DNA of 5,030 nucleotides from Clostridiales bacterium. GTDB lineage: Bacteria; Bacillota; Clostridia; Oscillospirales; Acutalibacteraceae. The DNA lies in the NCBI GenBank assembly GCA_022791355.1, contig JAAVYX010000153.1, forward strand, positions 1-5,030. Reading direction: 5' to 3'. The notes under the pieces are model-generated. The model had not been told where the DNA came from, did not search any database, and saw only the letters and a program-made list of their open reading frames with translations. A program made the translations under genes and the position numbers. Each line of letters opens with the position of its first letter. Positions within the stretch are counted from its first letter, which is position 1. Positions 1 to 4,650 of this stretch are shown here, one piece after another.

Positions 1-101
1 AGCGGCGAGCCAAAATGGGGGCTGGCAAGGCCGCAGAATGTAGGCGGGCTGTCGCCCGCCTACATTCGAGAACGCTGCTAGCCCTCATTTTGGCCGCCGC
101 T
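1..101 (+). repeat. Long two-part imperfect hairpin element
   Basis: The outer arms 1-27 and 76-101 are complementary over 26 positions, with one bulged base (A8). Positions 18:85 and 24:79 are G-U pairs if the plus strand is transcribed, and would be C-A mismatches in a minus-strand RNA. The inner arms 36-49 and 54-67 form a perfect 14-bp stem with the tetraloop TGTC at 50-53. An internal loop (28-35 and 68-75) separates the two stems. No reading frame explains it. It could be a dispersed palindromic repeat, a structured RNA, or the 3' hairpin of a transcript that starts left of the window. The structure is certain; its role is unknown. Confidence 0.75.
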
Positions 102-145
102 GGGCGTATTAGCCCTTGTCAATCAATGGTATGCAGATGAAAGGG

Positions 146-176
146 AAAAGGCCGCCCCTTTGCGGGACGGCCTTTT
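146..176 (-). terminator. Rho-independent terminator of the small-protein operon, possibly bidirectional
   Basis: Arms 146-154 and 168-176 pair perfectly (AAAAGGCCG with CGGCCTTTT). CCC/GGG pairs continue inward at 155-157 and 164-166. On the minus strand the stem ends in TTTTCCCTTT; on the plus strand it ends in TTTTATGTG. The TAA stop codon of the 69-residue gene (175-177) overlaps the stem base, which is typical of a terminator directly after the last gene of an operon. The near-symmetric U-tails allow termination from either side. Confidence 0.75.
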
Positions 177-384
177 ATGTGTCGTTCTCTTCCTCCTGCG
201 GCGGGAGGGGGGTGAAGCGTTCGCAGACCGGATGGTTTTCTGTTTTGACCGTGTCGGGGGAGAAACGGCATTGGCCTTCCGACATGGAGATGTATTTATC
301 CAGTCGTCTGGCGAAGGGACTTCGATGCTTATGATAGTGGCGGTGGAAGTATTTGCAGTCTTGGCAAGTGGGTTCTGTTTCCAT
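175..384 (-). CDS. Small four-cysteine protein, putative metal-binding, function unknown
   Basis: This 69-residue protein has the pattern C7-x2-C10, C39, C54 and begins with TCQDCKYF, followed by a histidine-rich stretch (H14, H16, H18, H20), then GQC at 37-39 and VCERF at 53-57. The distance between the third and fourth cysteines (14 residues) is identical to that in the upstream 56-residue protein. CKYF, HY, G-x-C and C-x-x-F are also shared, so the two look like diverged duplicates. Four cysteines in this arrangement suggest a zinc knuckle or ribbon; that is inference. The ATG at 382-384 follows GAAAGGAA at good spacing. The gene is last in a three-gene minus-strand operon, 15 bp after its neighbour. 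The C-terminus is proline- and acid-rich. I cannot name a family or function. Confidence 0.72.
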   Translation of the reverse strand: METEPTCQDCKYFHRHYHKHRSPFARRLDKYISMSEGQCRFSPDTVKTENHPVCERFTPLPPQEEENDT

Positions 385-399
385 TCGGTATTTCCTTTC

Positions 400-570
400 T
401 TACCGGCGCTTTTTACTCGGCTCTTCAAAATAGCGGCATGCTTTTGTATCCTGCTTGCTGGCTTTTATTTTGGGATATATGCAGTGACCGTGTATAACGC
501 TGCGGAAGCGCGTTTTTTGTTTTATGTAGTGCTGAATAAAATATTTGCAGCTTTTACACGTATTTTCCAT
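400..570 (-). CDS. Very small four-cysteine protein, putative metal-binding, function unknown
   Basis: Reading the minus strand from ATG at 568-570 to TAA at 400-402 gives 56 residues. Cysteines sit at 5, 8, 30 and 45 in the contexts TCKSCKYF, GHC and ACRYF, with HY at 14-15 and a basic KKRR end. The ribosome binding site TGAGGA lies 8 bases before the ATG. Its cysteine spacing between the third and fourth ligands (14 residues) and its CKYFxxHY segment match the downstream 69-residue protein, supporting a real, duplicated gene. It lies 21 bp after the ribbon-helix-helix gene and 15 bp before the next start, so the three are probably co-transcribed. Its codons are A/T-rich (AAA, ATA, TAT), unlike rpsB. 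A zinc-ribbon-like fold is inferred from the cysteines; the biological role is not known to me. Confidence 0.75.
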   Translation of the reverse strand: MENTCKSCKYFIQHYIKQKTRFRSVIHGHCIYPKIKASKQDTKACRYFEEPSKKRR

Positions 571-591
571 AAAGCGTATTCCTCATAAATA

Positions 592-792
592 TCATTTGAA
601 TTTTTCTATTTCACCATTCTGCAATGCAAATTCGAGACATATCCCGATAAGTTCATTTCGGCTGCGGTTGGTTTGTGCACTGATGGCTTCCAATTGATTG
701 GACAGTTGCTTTTTAATGCGAATGGAGAAGGTATGAAAGTCGTCTTCGCCCTTGGGATGTTTTTGCATAATCACCAATGGTTCGACCTTCAT
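592..792 (-). CDS. Ribbon-helix-helix (Arc/CopG-like) DNA-binding protein
   Basis: The 66-residue product has the layout of a ribbon-helix-helix transcription factor. A short strand with alternating residues lies at 21-27 (TFSIRIK), a first helix at about 30-40, a turn with TNRSRNE at 41-47, and a second helix at about 45-58 ending in LEFALQN. Such proteins dimerise so that the two strands insert into the DNA major groove, and they often regulate their own operon. I chose the ATG at 790-792 because GGGGGAG lies 6 bases upstream; an ATG at 817-819 overlaps the promoter -10 box. It is the first gene of a minus-strand operon with two cysteine-rich mini-proteins. No toxin-like partner is recognisable, so calling it an antitoxin is not supported. 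Confidence 0.82.
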   Translation of the reverse strand: MKVEPLVIMQKHPKGEDDFHTFSIRIKKQLSNQLEAISAQTNRSRNELIGICLEFALQNGEIEKFK

Positions 793-817
793 ATTCTTCT
801 CCCCCTTTGTGGGTATC

Positions 818-846
818 ATTATAGTTGTCAGGAAAGATATTGTATA
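818..846 (-). promoter_or_regulatory. Promoter of the small-protein operon
   Basis: On the minus strand a perfect TATAAT (823 to 818) lies 17 bp after TATACA (846 to 841), a 4/6 match to TTGACA. The predicted start near 811 gives a short leader of about 20 nt before the ribosome binding site of the ribbon-helix-helix gene. The -35 box is weak, so expression may depend on an activator or be modest. Confidence 0.6.
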
Positions 847-861
847 TGATTTGATCTATGA

Positions 862-884
862 CAATGATTATGGCAACGATTATG
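862..884. promoter_or_regulatory. Candidate operator: 11-bp direct repeats upstream of the operon promoter
   Basis: CAATGATTATG (862-872) and CAACGATTATG (874-884) match at 10 of 11 positions with a 12-bp period, about one helical turn. The pair lies about 16 bp upstream of the -35 box of the small-protein operon. A flanking inverted pair, CTATGA (856-861) and TCATAG (897-902), brackets it. Ribbon-helix-helix dimers commonly bind tandem or inverted short sites near their own promoter, so this is a plausible target. The region is AT-rich and chance repeats are possible. Confidence 0.35.
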
Positions 885-982
885 TTATCACTTTTATCAT
901 AGCCTTTGTTCGTCTGTTCTTTTTCTTTTACTATTTTGTTTGATTAGCGGGAGGTTTCGCGGCAGATTTATTTTTCTTTTTT

Positions 983-1039
983 GGCTGAGATAGAGGTTTC
1001 GCGCCAGATATCGTTTTCATATTTCTCCATTACCTGATC
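983..1039 (+). repeat. Left inverted arm of the composite repeat
   Basis: It begins GGCTGAG and contains GAGGTTTCGCGCCAG (993-1007) and TTTTC (1014-1018). The reverse complement of 1840-1896 aligns without gaps, with 47 of 57 matches; the first 46 positions give 39 matches. Confidence 0.8.
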
Positions 1040-1043
1040 GCGA

Positions 1044-1093
1044 GGCGCGACGTCCTTTTCTTTGCGCGAAGAAAAGGACGCAAAAGACGCGCC
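1044..1093. repeat. Strong nested hairpin in the left half of the composite repeat
   Basis: CGTCCTTTTCTT (1051-1062) pairs perfectly with 1069-1080 around the loop TGCGCG. Outside it, GGCGCG (1044-1049) pairs with CGCGCC (1088-1093), leaving A1050 opposite a 7-base bulge at 1081-1087. It mirrors the hairpin at 1769-1800 in position and C/T-rich arm composition. Confidence 0.7.
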
Positions 1094-1127
1094 AAAGGGA
1101 AACCCTTTCGACTGGGTTTCCCTCTGG
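1092..1127. repeat. Second hairpin in the left half of the composite repeat
   Basis: AGGGAAACCC (1096-1105) pairs perfectly with GGGTTTCCCT (1114-1123) around an 8-base loop. Extending outward to CC/GG gives 13 of 14 matching positions. A third perfect stem follows at 1147-1154 and 1158-1165 (CAGAGGGC with GCCCTCTG, loop TCT). No T-run adjoins them, so they are not obvious terminators. Confidence 0.65.
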
Positions 1128-1405
1128 ACACCCTTCCTGAACGACTCAGAGGGCTCTGCCCTCTGGACTCCCGCCCTACGGGGTCCCTCCCTACAAATCT
1201 TCCCTTAACTCTACCTCCTTCCCCTCAGCCGCAGGCTGCAAACTTAACGCTTCCCGCTGGCTGCTGCTACCAGGTTCTCCCCATTTCTAGTCGGCCTCTT
1301 CTATCATTTGCTCCCGTAGCTATGAACGTAGTTTTGTTATAACTTTGTTGGCTACCTTCTACTTGCCGTCACTCTCCTACATCCCGATTGCTTCTTGCTA
1401 AAAAA

Positions 1406-1630
1406 CTAAGAGTCATATCCCGCTGTCGGCGGATAAGTGAAACGTACCCAGCCGAAGCTCTCATCAGGGTCGGCGGGAGTGCGTTCATAGACCAAGTTTA
1501 GGTTACATCCCGCCGGGTTCCTGAGAGCCGCCTTAGTTCCTGACCAAAAATTGGTACGATTTTTGGGCTTCCCAGCTTCCTGAGAGGCGCTATTTGCTGC
1601 ATATCTCTCAGGTTCCGTTGCCAGCGGGGG
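1406..1630 (-). pseudogene. Start-less open frame inside the composite repeat, possible gene remnant
   Basis: On the minus strand a frame stays open for 74 codons after a TGA at 1631-1633 and ends at TAG (1406-1408). It has no ATG and no convincing ribosome binding site; the nearest alternative start, a TTG at 1493-1495, would leave only about 30 residues. The translation looks protein-like near its end, with ERTPADPDESFGWVRF and two tryptophans overall, and varied codons instead of simple repeats. The upstream part crosses the hairpin at 1579-1612. It may be the 3' remnant of a lost gene, a peptide segment carried by the repeat family, or chance. I do not recognise a family. Confidence 0.3.
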
Positions 1631-1669
1631 TCACGGGGGTAAGGCCCCCCAACCGGAGGCGTCCGGAAG

Positions 1670-1721
1670 GGCGCAGCCCTGGAGGTGGCGCCAGCGGCGC
1701 AGCCCTGGAGGTGGCCAAGGC
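1670..1721 (+). repeat. Two tandem 26-bp GC-rich units
   Basis: The 20-mer GGCGCAGCCCTGGAGGTGGC occurs at 1670-1689 and again at 1696-1715, identical, with a 26-bp period. It lies in the right half of the composite repeat, next to the hairpin at 1769-1800. Confidence 0.75.
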
Positions 1722-1768
1722 GGCGGCCGTAGGCTCCGTAGGATACCGCAGGCGACAGCGCTTTTCTC

Positions 1769-1820
1769 CCCCTTCTTTTGTCGCGGGGCAAAAGAAGGGG
1801 TCTAGAGGCGCTTTAGCGCC
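1769..1820. repeat. Strong hairpin in the right half of the composite repeat
   Basis: CCCCTTCTTTTG (1769-1780) pairs perfectly with CAAAAGAAGGGG (1789-1800) around an 8-base loop. A second short stem, GGCGC (1807-1811) with GCGCC (1816-1820) and loop TTTA, follows. The placement mirrors the left hairpin at 1051-1080 relative to the nearby inverted arm. Confidence 0.7.
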
Positions 1821-1839
1821 GGGACGCCAGACGCTACTA

Positions 1840-1896
1840 GACCAGGTTTTGGAGTAATAAGAAAATGATACCTGGCGCGAAACCTCCCACTCAGCC
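1840..1896 (-). repeat. Right inverted arm of the composite repeat
   Basis: This is the inverted partner of 983-1039. It contains CTGGCGCGAAACCTC (1872-1886), the exact reverse complement of 993-1007, and ends CTCAGCC at 1890-1896. Confidence 0.8.
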
Positions 1897-2020
1897 TAAA
1901 AAACAAAGAAAAGCAAGCCCCCCGCTTAGATAAATAAAAAAGAAAAAGCGGCAGCTGACCATCCATATATTGGAGAAGCTTCGAGCTTGATTGGCCCCGG
2001 ACAGAGGAGAGACCGAACAA

Positions 2021-2058
2021 AACGGCGCGTCCCTCCATCGTAGGAGGAACGCGCCGTT
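2021..2058 (-). terminator. Rho-independent terminator of mntP
   Basis: AACGGCGCGT (2021-2030) pairs with ACGCGCCGTT (2049-2058), and CCTCC (2032-2036) pairs with GGAGG (2043-2047), around a short loop. On the minus strand the stem is followed by TTTTGTTC. It begins about 10 bp after the mntP stop codon. The plus-strand side lacks a good T-run, so the orientation is clear. Confidence 0.85.
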
Positions 2059-2068
2059 GTTTGCCTGT

Positions 2069-2647
2069 TCAGGAAAAAAATAGATGCTCAATGAGTATTT
2101 TTATGCCCATAAGGGTTAAAATACAGCCGCCGGCAATCTCGGCTTTCTGCTTGTATAAGCAGCCGAACCGCCGCCCGATATAGAAACCGGCTAGACAGAT
2201 GACCAGCGTCACCCCGGCGATGATGGAGCAGTTTAAAAGTATACCGGCCAGGGTGGCGGTGCCGGTAAGGGCGAAGCTAACCCCAACGGCCAGCGCGTCT
2301 ATGCTGGTGGCTAGAGAGAGCACCATAAGGGTTTTCATTGAAAATTCGGAAGCGCCGCCCTCGCAGGTCTCCCCGCCGCGGACGGCCTCCCAGATCATGT
2401 GTATGCCGATAAAGGCTAGCAGGCCAAAGGCGATCCAATGGTCTATCTTTTCGATACGCGCGCTGAAGGCGGCGCCCAGCGCCCAGCCTATAAAGGGCAT
2501 GAACCCCTGGAAAAAGCCGAAGGAGGCTGAGGAAACGAGGGCCTGCGGGAACCGGGAACGGGTCTGCGTAATGCCGTTGGTGATGGAGACGGCAAAAGCG
2601 TCCATAGCCAAGCTGACGCCGATGAGGAAAATAGAGAGCATATCCAT
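2069..2647 (-). CDS. mntP: Manganese exporter MntP
   Basis: The 192-residue protein matches the MntP (formerly DUF204) family of inner-membrane Mn(II) efflux pumps in length, six hydrophobic segments and internal two-fold repeat. The first half carries SLAMDAFAVS with D16; the second carries the matching SLATSIDALAVG with D117. These paired acidic residues in membrane helices are a hallmark of the family and are needed for export. The central loop at about 90-101 is hydrophilic (GGETCEGGAS). I chose the ATG at 2645-2647 because GGGAGG lies 8 bases upstream. A longer frame back to 2701 would run through the promoter, so it is rejected. It stands alone with its own promoter and terminator. Its expected role is to remove excess manganese; no manganese riboswitch is visible in the short leader. 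Confidence 0.93.
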   Translation of the reverse strand: MDMLSIFLIGVSLAMDAFAVSITNGITQTRSRFPQALVSSASFGFFQGFMPFIGWALGAAFSARIEKIDHWIAFGLLAFIGIHMIWEAVRGGETCEGGASEFSMKTLMVLSLATSIDALAVGVSFALTGTATLAGILLNCSIIAGVTLVICLAGFYIGRRFGCLYKQKAEIAGGCILTLMGIKILIEHLFFS

Positions 2648-2677
2648 ACGATTGGCCTCCCGACAAAAATCTTTTTT

Positions 2678-2706
2678 ATTATAGTTACTTTCGGATGGCA
2701 AGTCAA
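2678..2706 (-). promoter_or_regulatory. Strong sigma-A promoter of mntP
   Basis: On the minus strand TTGACT (2706 to 2701) is followed, after exactly 17 bp, by a perfect TATAAT (2683 to 2678). The transcript should start near 2671, giving a leader of about 24 nt before the ATG at 2647. That leaves room only for the ribosome binding site, so any metal control would have to act on DNA and not through a leader RNA. Confidence 0.85.
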
Positions 2707-3120
2707 TATGACGGCAATATGGTTTTCGGTCAAGATTGGCGCCGTTGGGTTAAACGCCGGCGGTGTCGCAGGTTGGCGGAAAACGATTTCCGGGACGGCG
2801 TCCACGCGGCCAATCAGAAGCCTTGTAACCAGAAGAGCGCGAACAAAAGGGATTTTTTAAACGGCAGTCGGCACAAGAGGATGCGAATCGATATGTTATT
2901 ATAACTATAATATTAACAAAAGTTTCAGTGAATCCCGCAGGGGTGTCGATTGCGATGTAATGAAAGATAAATTTTATATAAGTTGGGATTAAGCAACGCC
3001 AGCTTAGAATAGGGCGGATATAAAGACGCGGGCCCAAAACGGCTGGCGAAAGAGAAAAAAGGGATGTTTGTTTAGGAATAACGCACAAAGCGCAGTCCCT
3101 TTGAACGGACGAATTTTTTA
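2707..3120. other. Non-coding spacer between mntP and the rpsB promoter
   Basis: I see no supported gene in these 414 bases. The minus-strand frame across 2750-3088 starts only at a TTG, has no good ribosome binding site and an unusual composition. An AT-rich imperfect palindrome lies at 2895-2917 (GTTA at one end, TAAC at the other), about 190 bp upstream of the mntP -35 box. AAAGGGA (3058-3064) and TCCCTTT (3096-3102) could form a weak long-loop hairpin. Neither can be assigned a function. Confidence 0.5.
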
Positions 3121-3149
3121 TTGCAATCCCAGAATGCTTATGGTATAAT
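3121..3149 (+). promoter_or_regulatory. Promoter of rpsB with extended -10
   Basis: TTGCAA (3121-3126) and a perfect TATAAT (3144-3149) are separated by 17 bp. TGG directly before the -10 box supplies the extended -10 TG motif. Transcription should begin near 3156, about 290 nt before the rpsB start codon. This is the only consensus plus-strand promoter found between mntP and rpsB. Confidence 0.8.
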
Positions 3150-3155
3150 CATACA

Positions 3156-3446
3156 GCTAAAAGTGCGTGGACGCATCTTTTAGACAATATTACACACGCC
3201 CCCGGGATTGACGGGCAGGTGCTATAGGCGAGGCGGAGCCGAGCCGGAGCGAGCGTGCGCAGCGTGCGAGAAAGCCGACCGCAGGTAGCCGACCGCAGGT
3301 AGCCGACCGCAGGTCGGCACAGGCGCAGCCGAGCCGGAACGAGTTGCTGGTCCAGAAACCGGCCGGAACAATTGTATGCGCCGTCCAAGCCTATGTATCC
3401 CGCCAAGGAGACCGGGGCGGAGGAAAAACCTAGGAGGAATCAAACT
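3156..3446 (+). promoter_or_regulatory. Long 5' leader of rpsB with a 5'-end hairpin
   Basis: The leader is long for a ribosomal protein gene. Almost at its 5' end, CTAAAAG (3157-3163) pairs with CTTTTAG (3177-3183), and TGCG continues with CGCA around a tetraloop, with one bulge at 3176. Further on come GC-rich repeats (3231-3343) and the ribosome binding site AGGAGG at 3432-3437. A second GGAGG at 3419-3423 is too far from the start to serve it. Feedback control by S2 through such a leader is known in some bacteria, but I do not recognise a described S2 leader motif here. Confidence 0.5.
3231..3343 (+). repeat. GC-rich repeat cluster in the rpsB leader
   Basis: Two 23-bp copies that share AGCCGAGCCGGA lie at 3231-3253 and 3321-3343 and match at 21 of 23 positions. 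Between them, GCGTGCG occurs twice (3253-3259 and 3262-3268), followed by three perfect tandem copies of AGCCGACCGCAGGT (3273-3314, 14-bp period). Only the last copy continues into GGTCGGC and forms a perfect 7-bp hairpin (3302-3308 with 3312-3318). The arrangement looks like a small repeat element inserted into or expanded within the leader. Confidence 0.8.
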
Positions 3447-4352
3447 ATGGCAGTCGTATCCATGAAGCAGCTGCTGGAAGCCGGCGTCCACTTTGGACAC
3501 CAGACCCGCCGCTGGAACCCCAAAATGGCCCCCTACATCTTCACCGAACGCAACGGCATCTACATCATTGACCTGCAGAAGACGGTGAAGAAGCTGGAAG
3601 AGGCCTACACCTATGTCCGCGACATCGCCGCCACCGGCAAGGACGTGCTCTTCGTCGGCACCAAGAAGCAGGCCCAGGAGTCCATCCGCGAGGAGGCTGT
3701 AAACTGCGGCATGCCCTTTGTCAACGCCCGCTGGCTGGGCGGTATGATGACCAATTTCCGCACCATCCGCCGCCGTATCGACCGTCTCAATCAGCTGCGC
3801 AAGATGGAGGAGGACGGCACCTTTGATCTGCTTCCCAAGAAGGAAGTCATCAAGCTGCGCCTCGAAATCGAAAAGCTGGAGAAGTTCTTAGGCGGTATTC
3901 AGAATATGAAAAAGCTGCCCGGCGCCATGTTCATCGTCGATCCCCGCAAGGAGAAGATCGCCGTGTCCGAGGCCAAGAAGCTGGGCATTCCGATCATCGC
4001 TATTGTCGATACCAACTGCGACCCCGACGAGGTCGACTGCGTGATTCCCGGCAACGACGACGCTATCCGCGCCGTCAAGCTGATCGCCCAAACCATGGCC
4101 GCCGCCGTGACCGAGGGCCGTCAGAACATGCAGGATGTAGCCGAGGAGAAGGACGAGGAGGAAGCCCCCAAGGCTCCCGCCCGCAATTTCCGGGACAACC
4201 GTGACCGCGGTACCCGCGCTCCCCGCAACGACAATCGCGGTCCCCGCGCTCCCCGCGCGCCTCGTAACGACGCTCCCAAAGCCGCGGCTCCCGCAGCCGC
4301 TGAAGCGCCCAAGGCGGAGGCCCCTAAGGCTGCGGCTCCCGCCGAGGCTTAA
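3447..4352 (+). CDS. rpsB: 30S ribosomal protein S2 with long low-complexity C-terminal tail
   Basis: S2 is a universal small-subunit protein that joins late on the 30S head-platform side and helps recruit S1 where S1 is present. The 301-residue product shows the family hallmarks: GVHFGHQTRRWNPKMAPYI near residues 13-31, RWLGGMMTNFRTI at about 95-107, and PGAMFIVDP followed by a conserved PIIAIVDTNCDP block at about 158-203. The ATG at 3447 is set by AGGAGG nine bases upstream and the usual MAVVSMKQLL start; an upstream in-frame ATG at 3372 lies in the leader. The core ends near residue 230. The remaining 70 residues are an acidic patch (232-239), an Arg/Asn/Asp/Pro segment with 10 arginines in 246-273, and an Ala/Pro/Lys/Glu tail. 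Typical S2 proteins have about 230-260 residues, so this tail is unusual. tsf follows on the same strand. Confidence 0.98.
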   Translation: MAVVSMKQLLEAGVHFGHQTRRWNPKMAPYIFTERNGIYIIDLQKTVKKLEEAYTYVRDIAATGKDVLFVGTKKQAQESIREEAVNCGMPFVNARWLGGMMTNFRTIRRRIDRLNQLRKMEEDGTFDLLPKKEVIKLRLEIEKLEKFLGGIQNMKKLPGAMFIVDPRKEKIAVSEAKKLGIPIIAIVDTNCDPDEVDCVIPGNDDAIRAVKLIAQTMAAAVTEGRQNMQDVAEEKDEEEAPKAPARNFRDNRDRGTRAPRNDNRGPRAPRAPRNDAPKAAAPAAAEAPKAEAPKAAAPAEA

Positions 4353-4380
4353 GTCTCCAGCGTCCTACAGATTCGGAATG

Positions 4381-4411
4381 AGAATGCTCGCTGAAACACG
4401 CGGGCATTTTT
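4381..4411 (+). terminator. Terminator or attenuator hairpin after rpsB
   Basis: AATGCTCGC (4383-4391) pairs with GCGGGCATT (4400-4408), including one U-G pair, around an 8-base loop. The 3' arm runs into five T residues (4407-4411). It lies about 30 bp after the rpsB stop. The stem is moderate and the T-run short, so it may terminate only part of the transcripts and lower tsf relative to rpsB. Confidence 0.6.
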
Positions 4412-4650
4412 CCGGTAAAAAACGATAGAAACTTTTAGTCGATTGCGAAGGTCGGTGAGAAACGATTTGCTGGCGATTTTCCGTGTAACGGGGAAGGACG
4501 GCGCGAAAATTTTCGGCGGCCCTCAAAAAGAGAATCGCGGAATATATATGTAGCGAGCAAATCACAAGGCTGGGACGCATGGATAATGCTGACTTTTTGC
4601 GTTTTACAATCGGCTCATTATCAGAGAACTTTCAAAGGAGGAAATAAAAA

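Larger units (their letters stand above)
944..1928. repeat. Composite intergenic repeat about 1 kb long with long inverted ends
   Basis: This stretch holds no intact gene. Its ends mirror each other: TTAGCGGG at 944-951 faces CCCGCTTA at 1921-1928, and the inner arms 983-1039 and 1840-1896 match at 47 of 57 positions without gaps. A further partial direct copy of the arm motif lies at the left end (GAGGTTTCGCGGCAGAT at 951-967 against GAGGTTTCGCGCCAGAT at 993-1009). Inward of each arm comes a 12-bp C/T-rich hairpin followed by GC-rich repeated sequence, giving overall mirror symmetry. No transposase frame and no clear target duplication were seen. It may be a non-autonomous mobile element or two intergenic repeats of one family in opposite orientation. 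Confidence 0.6.

Noticed and set aside
160..588. 142-codon plus-strand open frame with hydrophobic stretches
   Set aside because: It starts inside the terminator hairpin, lacks a ribosome binding site and lies opposite two minus-strand genes with good start signals and matching cysteine patterns.
592..792. Antitoxin of a toxin-antitoxin pair
   Set aside because: The fold fits, but the neighbouring products do not resemble a known toxin, so only a DNA-binding role is supported.
1498..1791. 97-codon minus-strand frame in the composite repeat
   Set aside because: It reads through the GC-rich tandem repeats and lacks a start signal; the composition reflects repeats, not a protein.
1594..1857. 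87-codon plus-strand frame in the composite repeat
   Set aside because: It is built from hairpins and tandem units (1670-1721, 1769-1800) and has no credible ribosome binding site.
944..1928. Insertion sequence
   Set aside because: Inverted ends are present, but no transposase or remnant with catalytic motifs and no clear target duplication were found.
2199..2684. 161-codon plus-strand frame opposite mntP
   Set aside because: It is the antisense shadow of a well-supported membrane protein gene.
2750..3088. 112-codon minus-strand frame upstream of mntP
   Set aside because: It has only a TTG start, a poor ribosome binding site and no recognisable domains.
3058..3102. Possible terminator upstream of the rpsB promoter
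   Set aside because: The stem is only 7 bp with a loop of about 31 bases, and no gene that it would terminate is visible.
3273..3314. Possible CRISPR array
   Set aside because: The 14-bp units abut directly with no spacers and are too short for CRISPR repeats.
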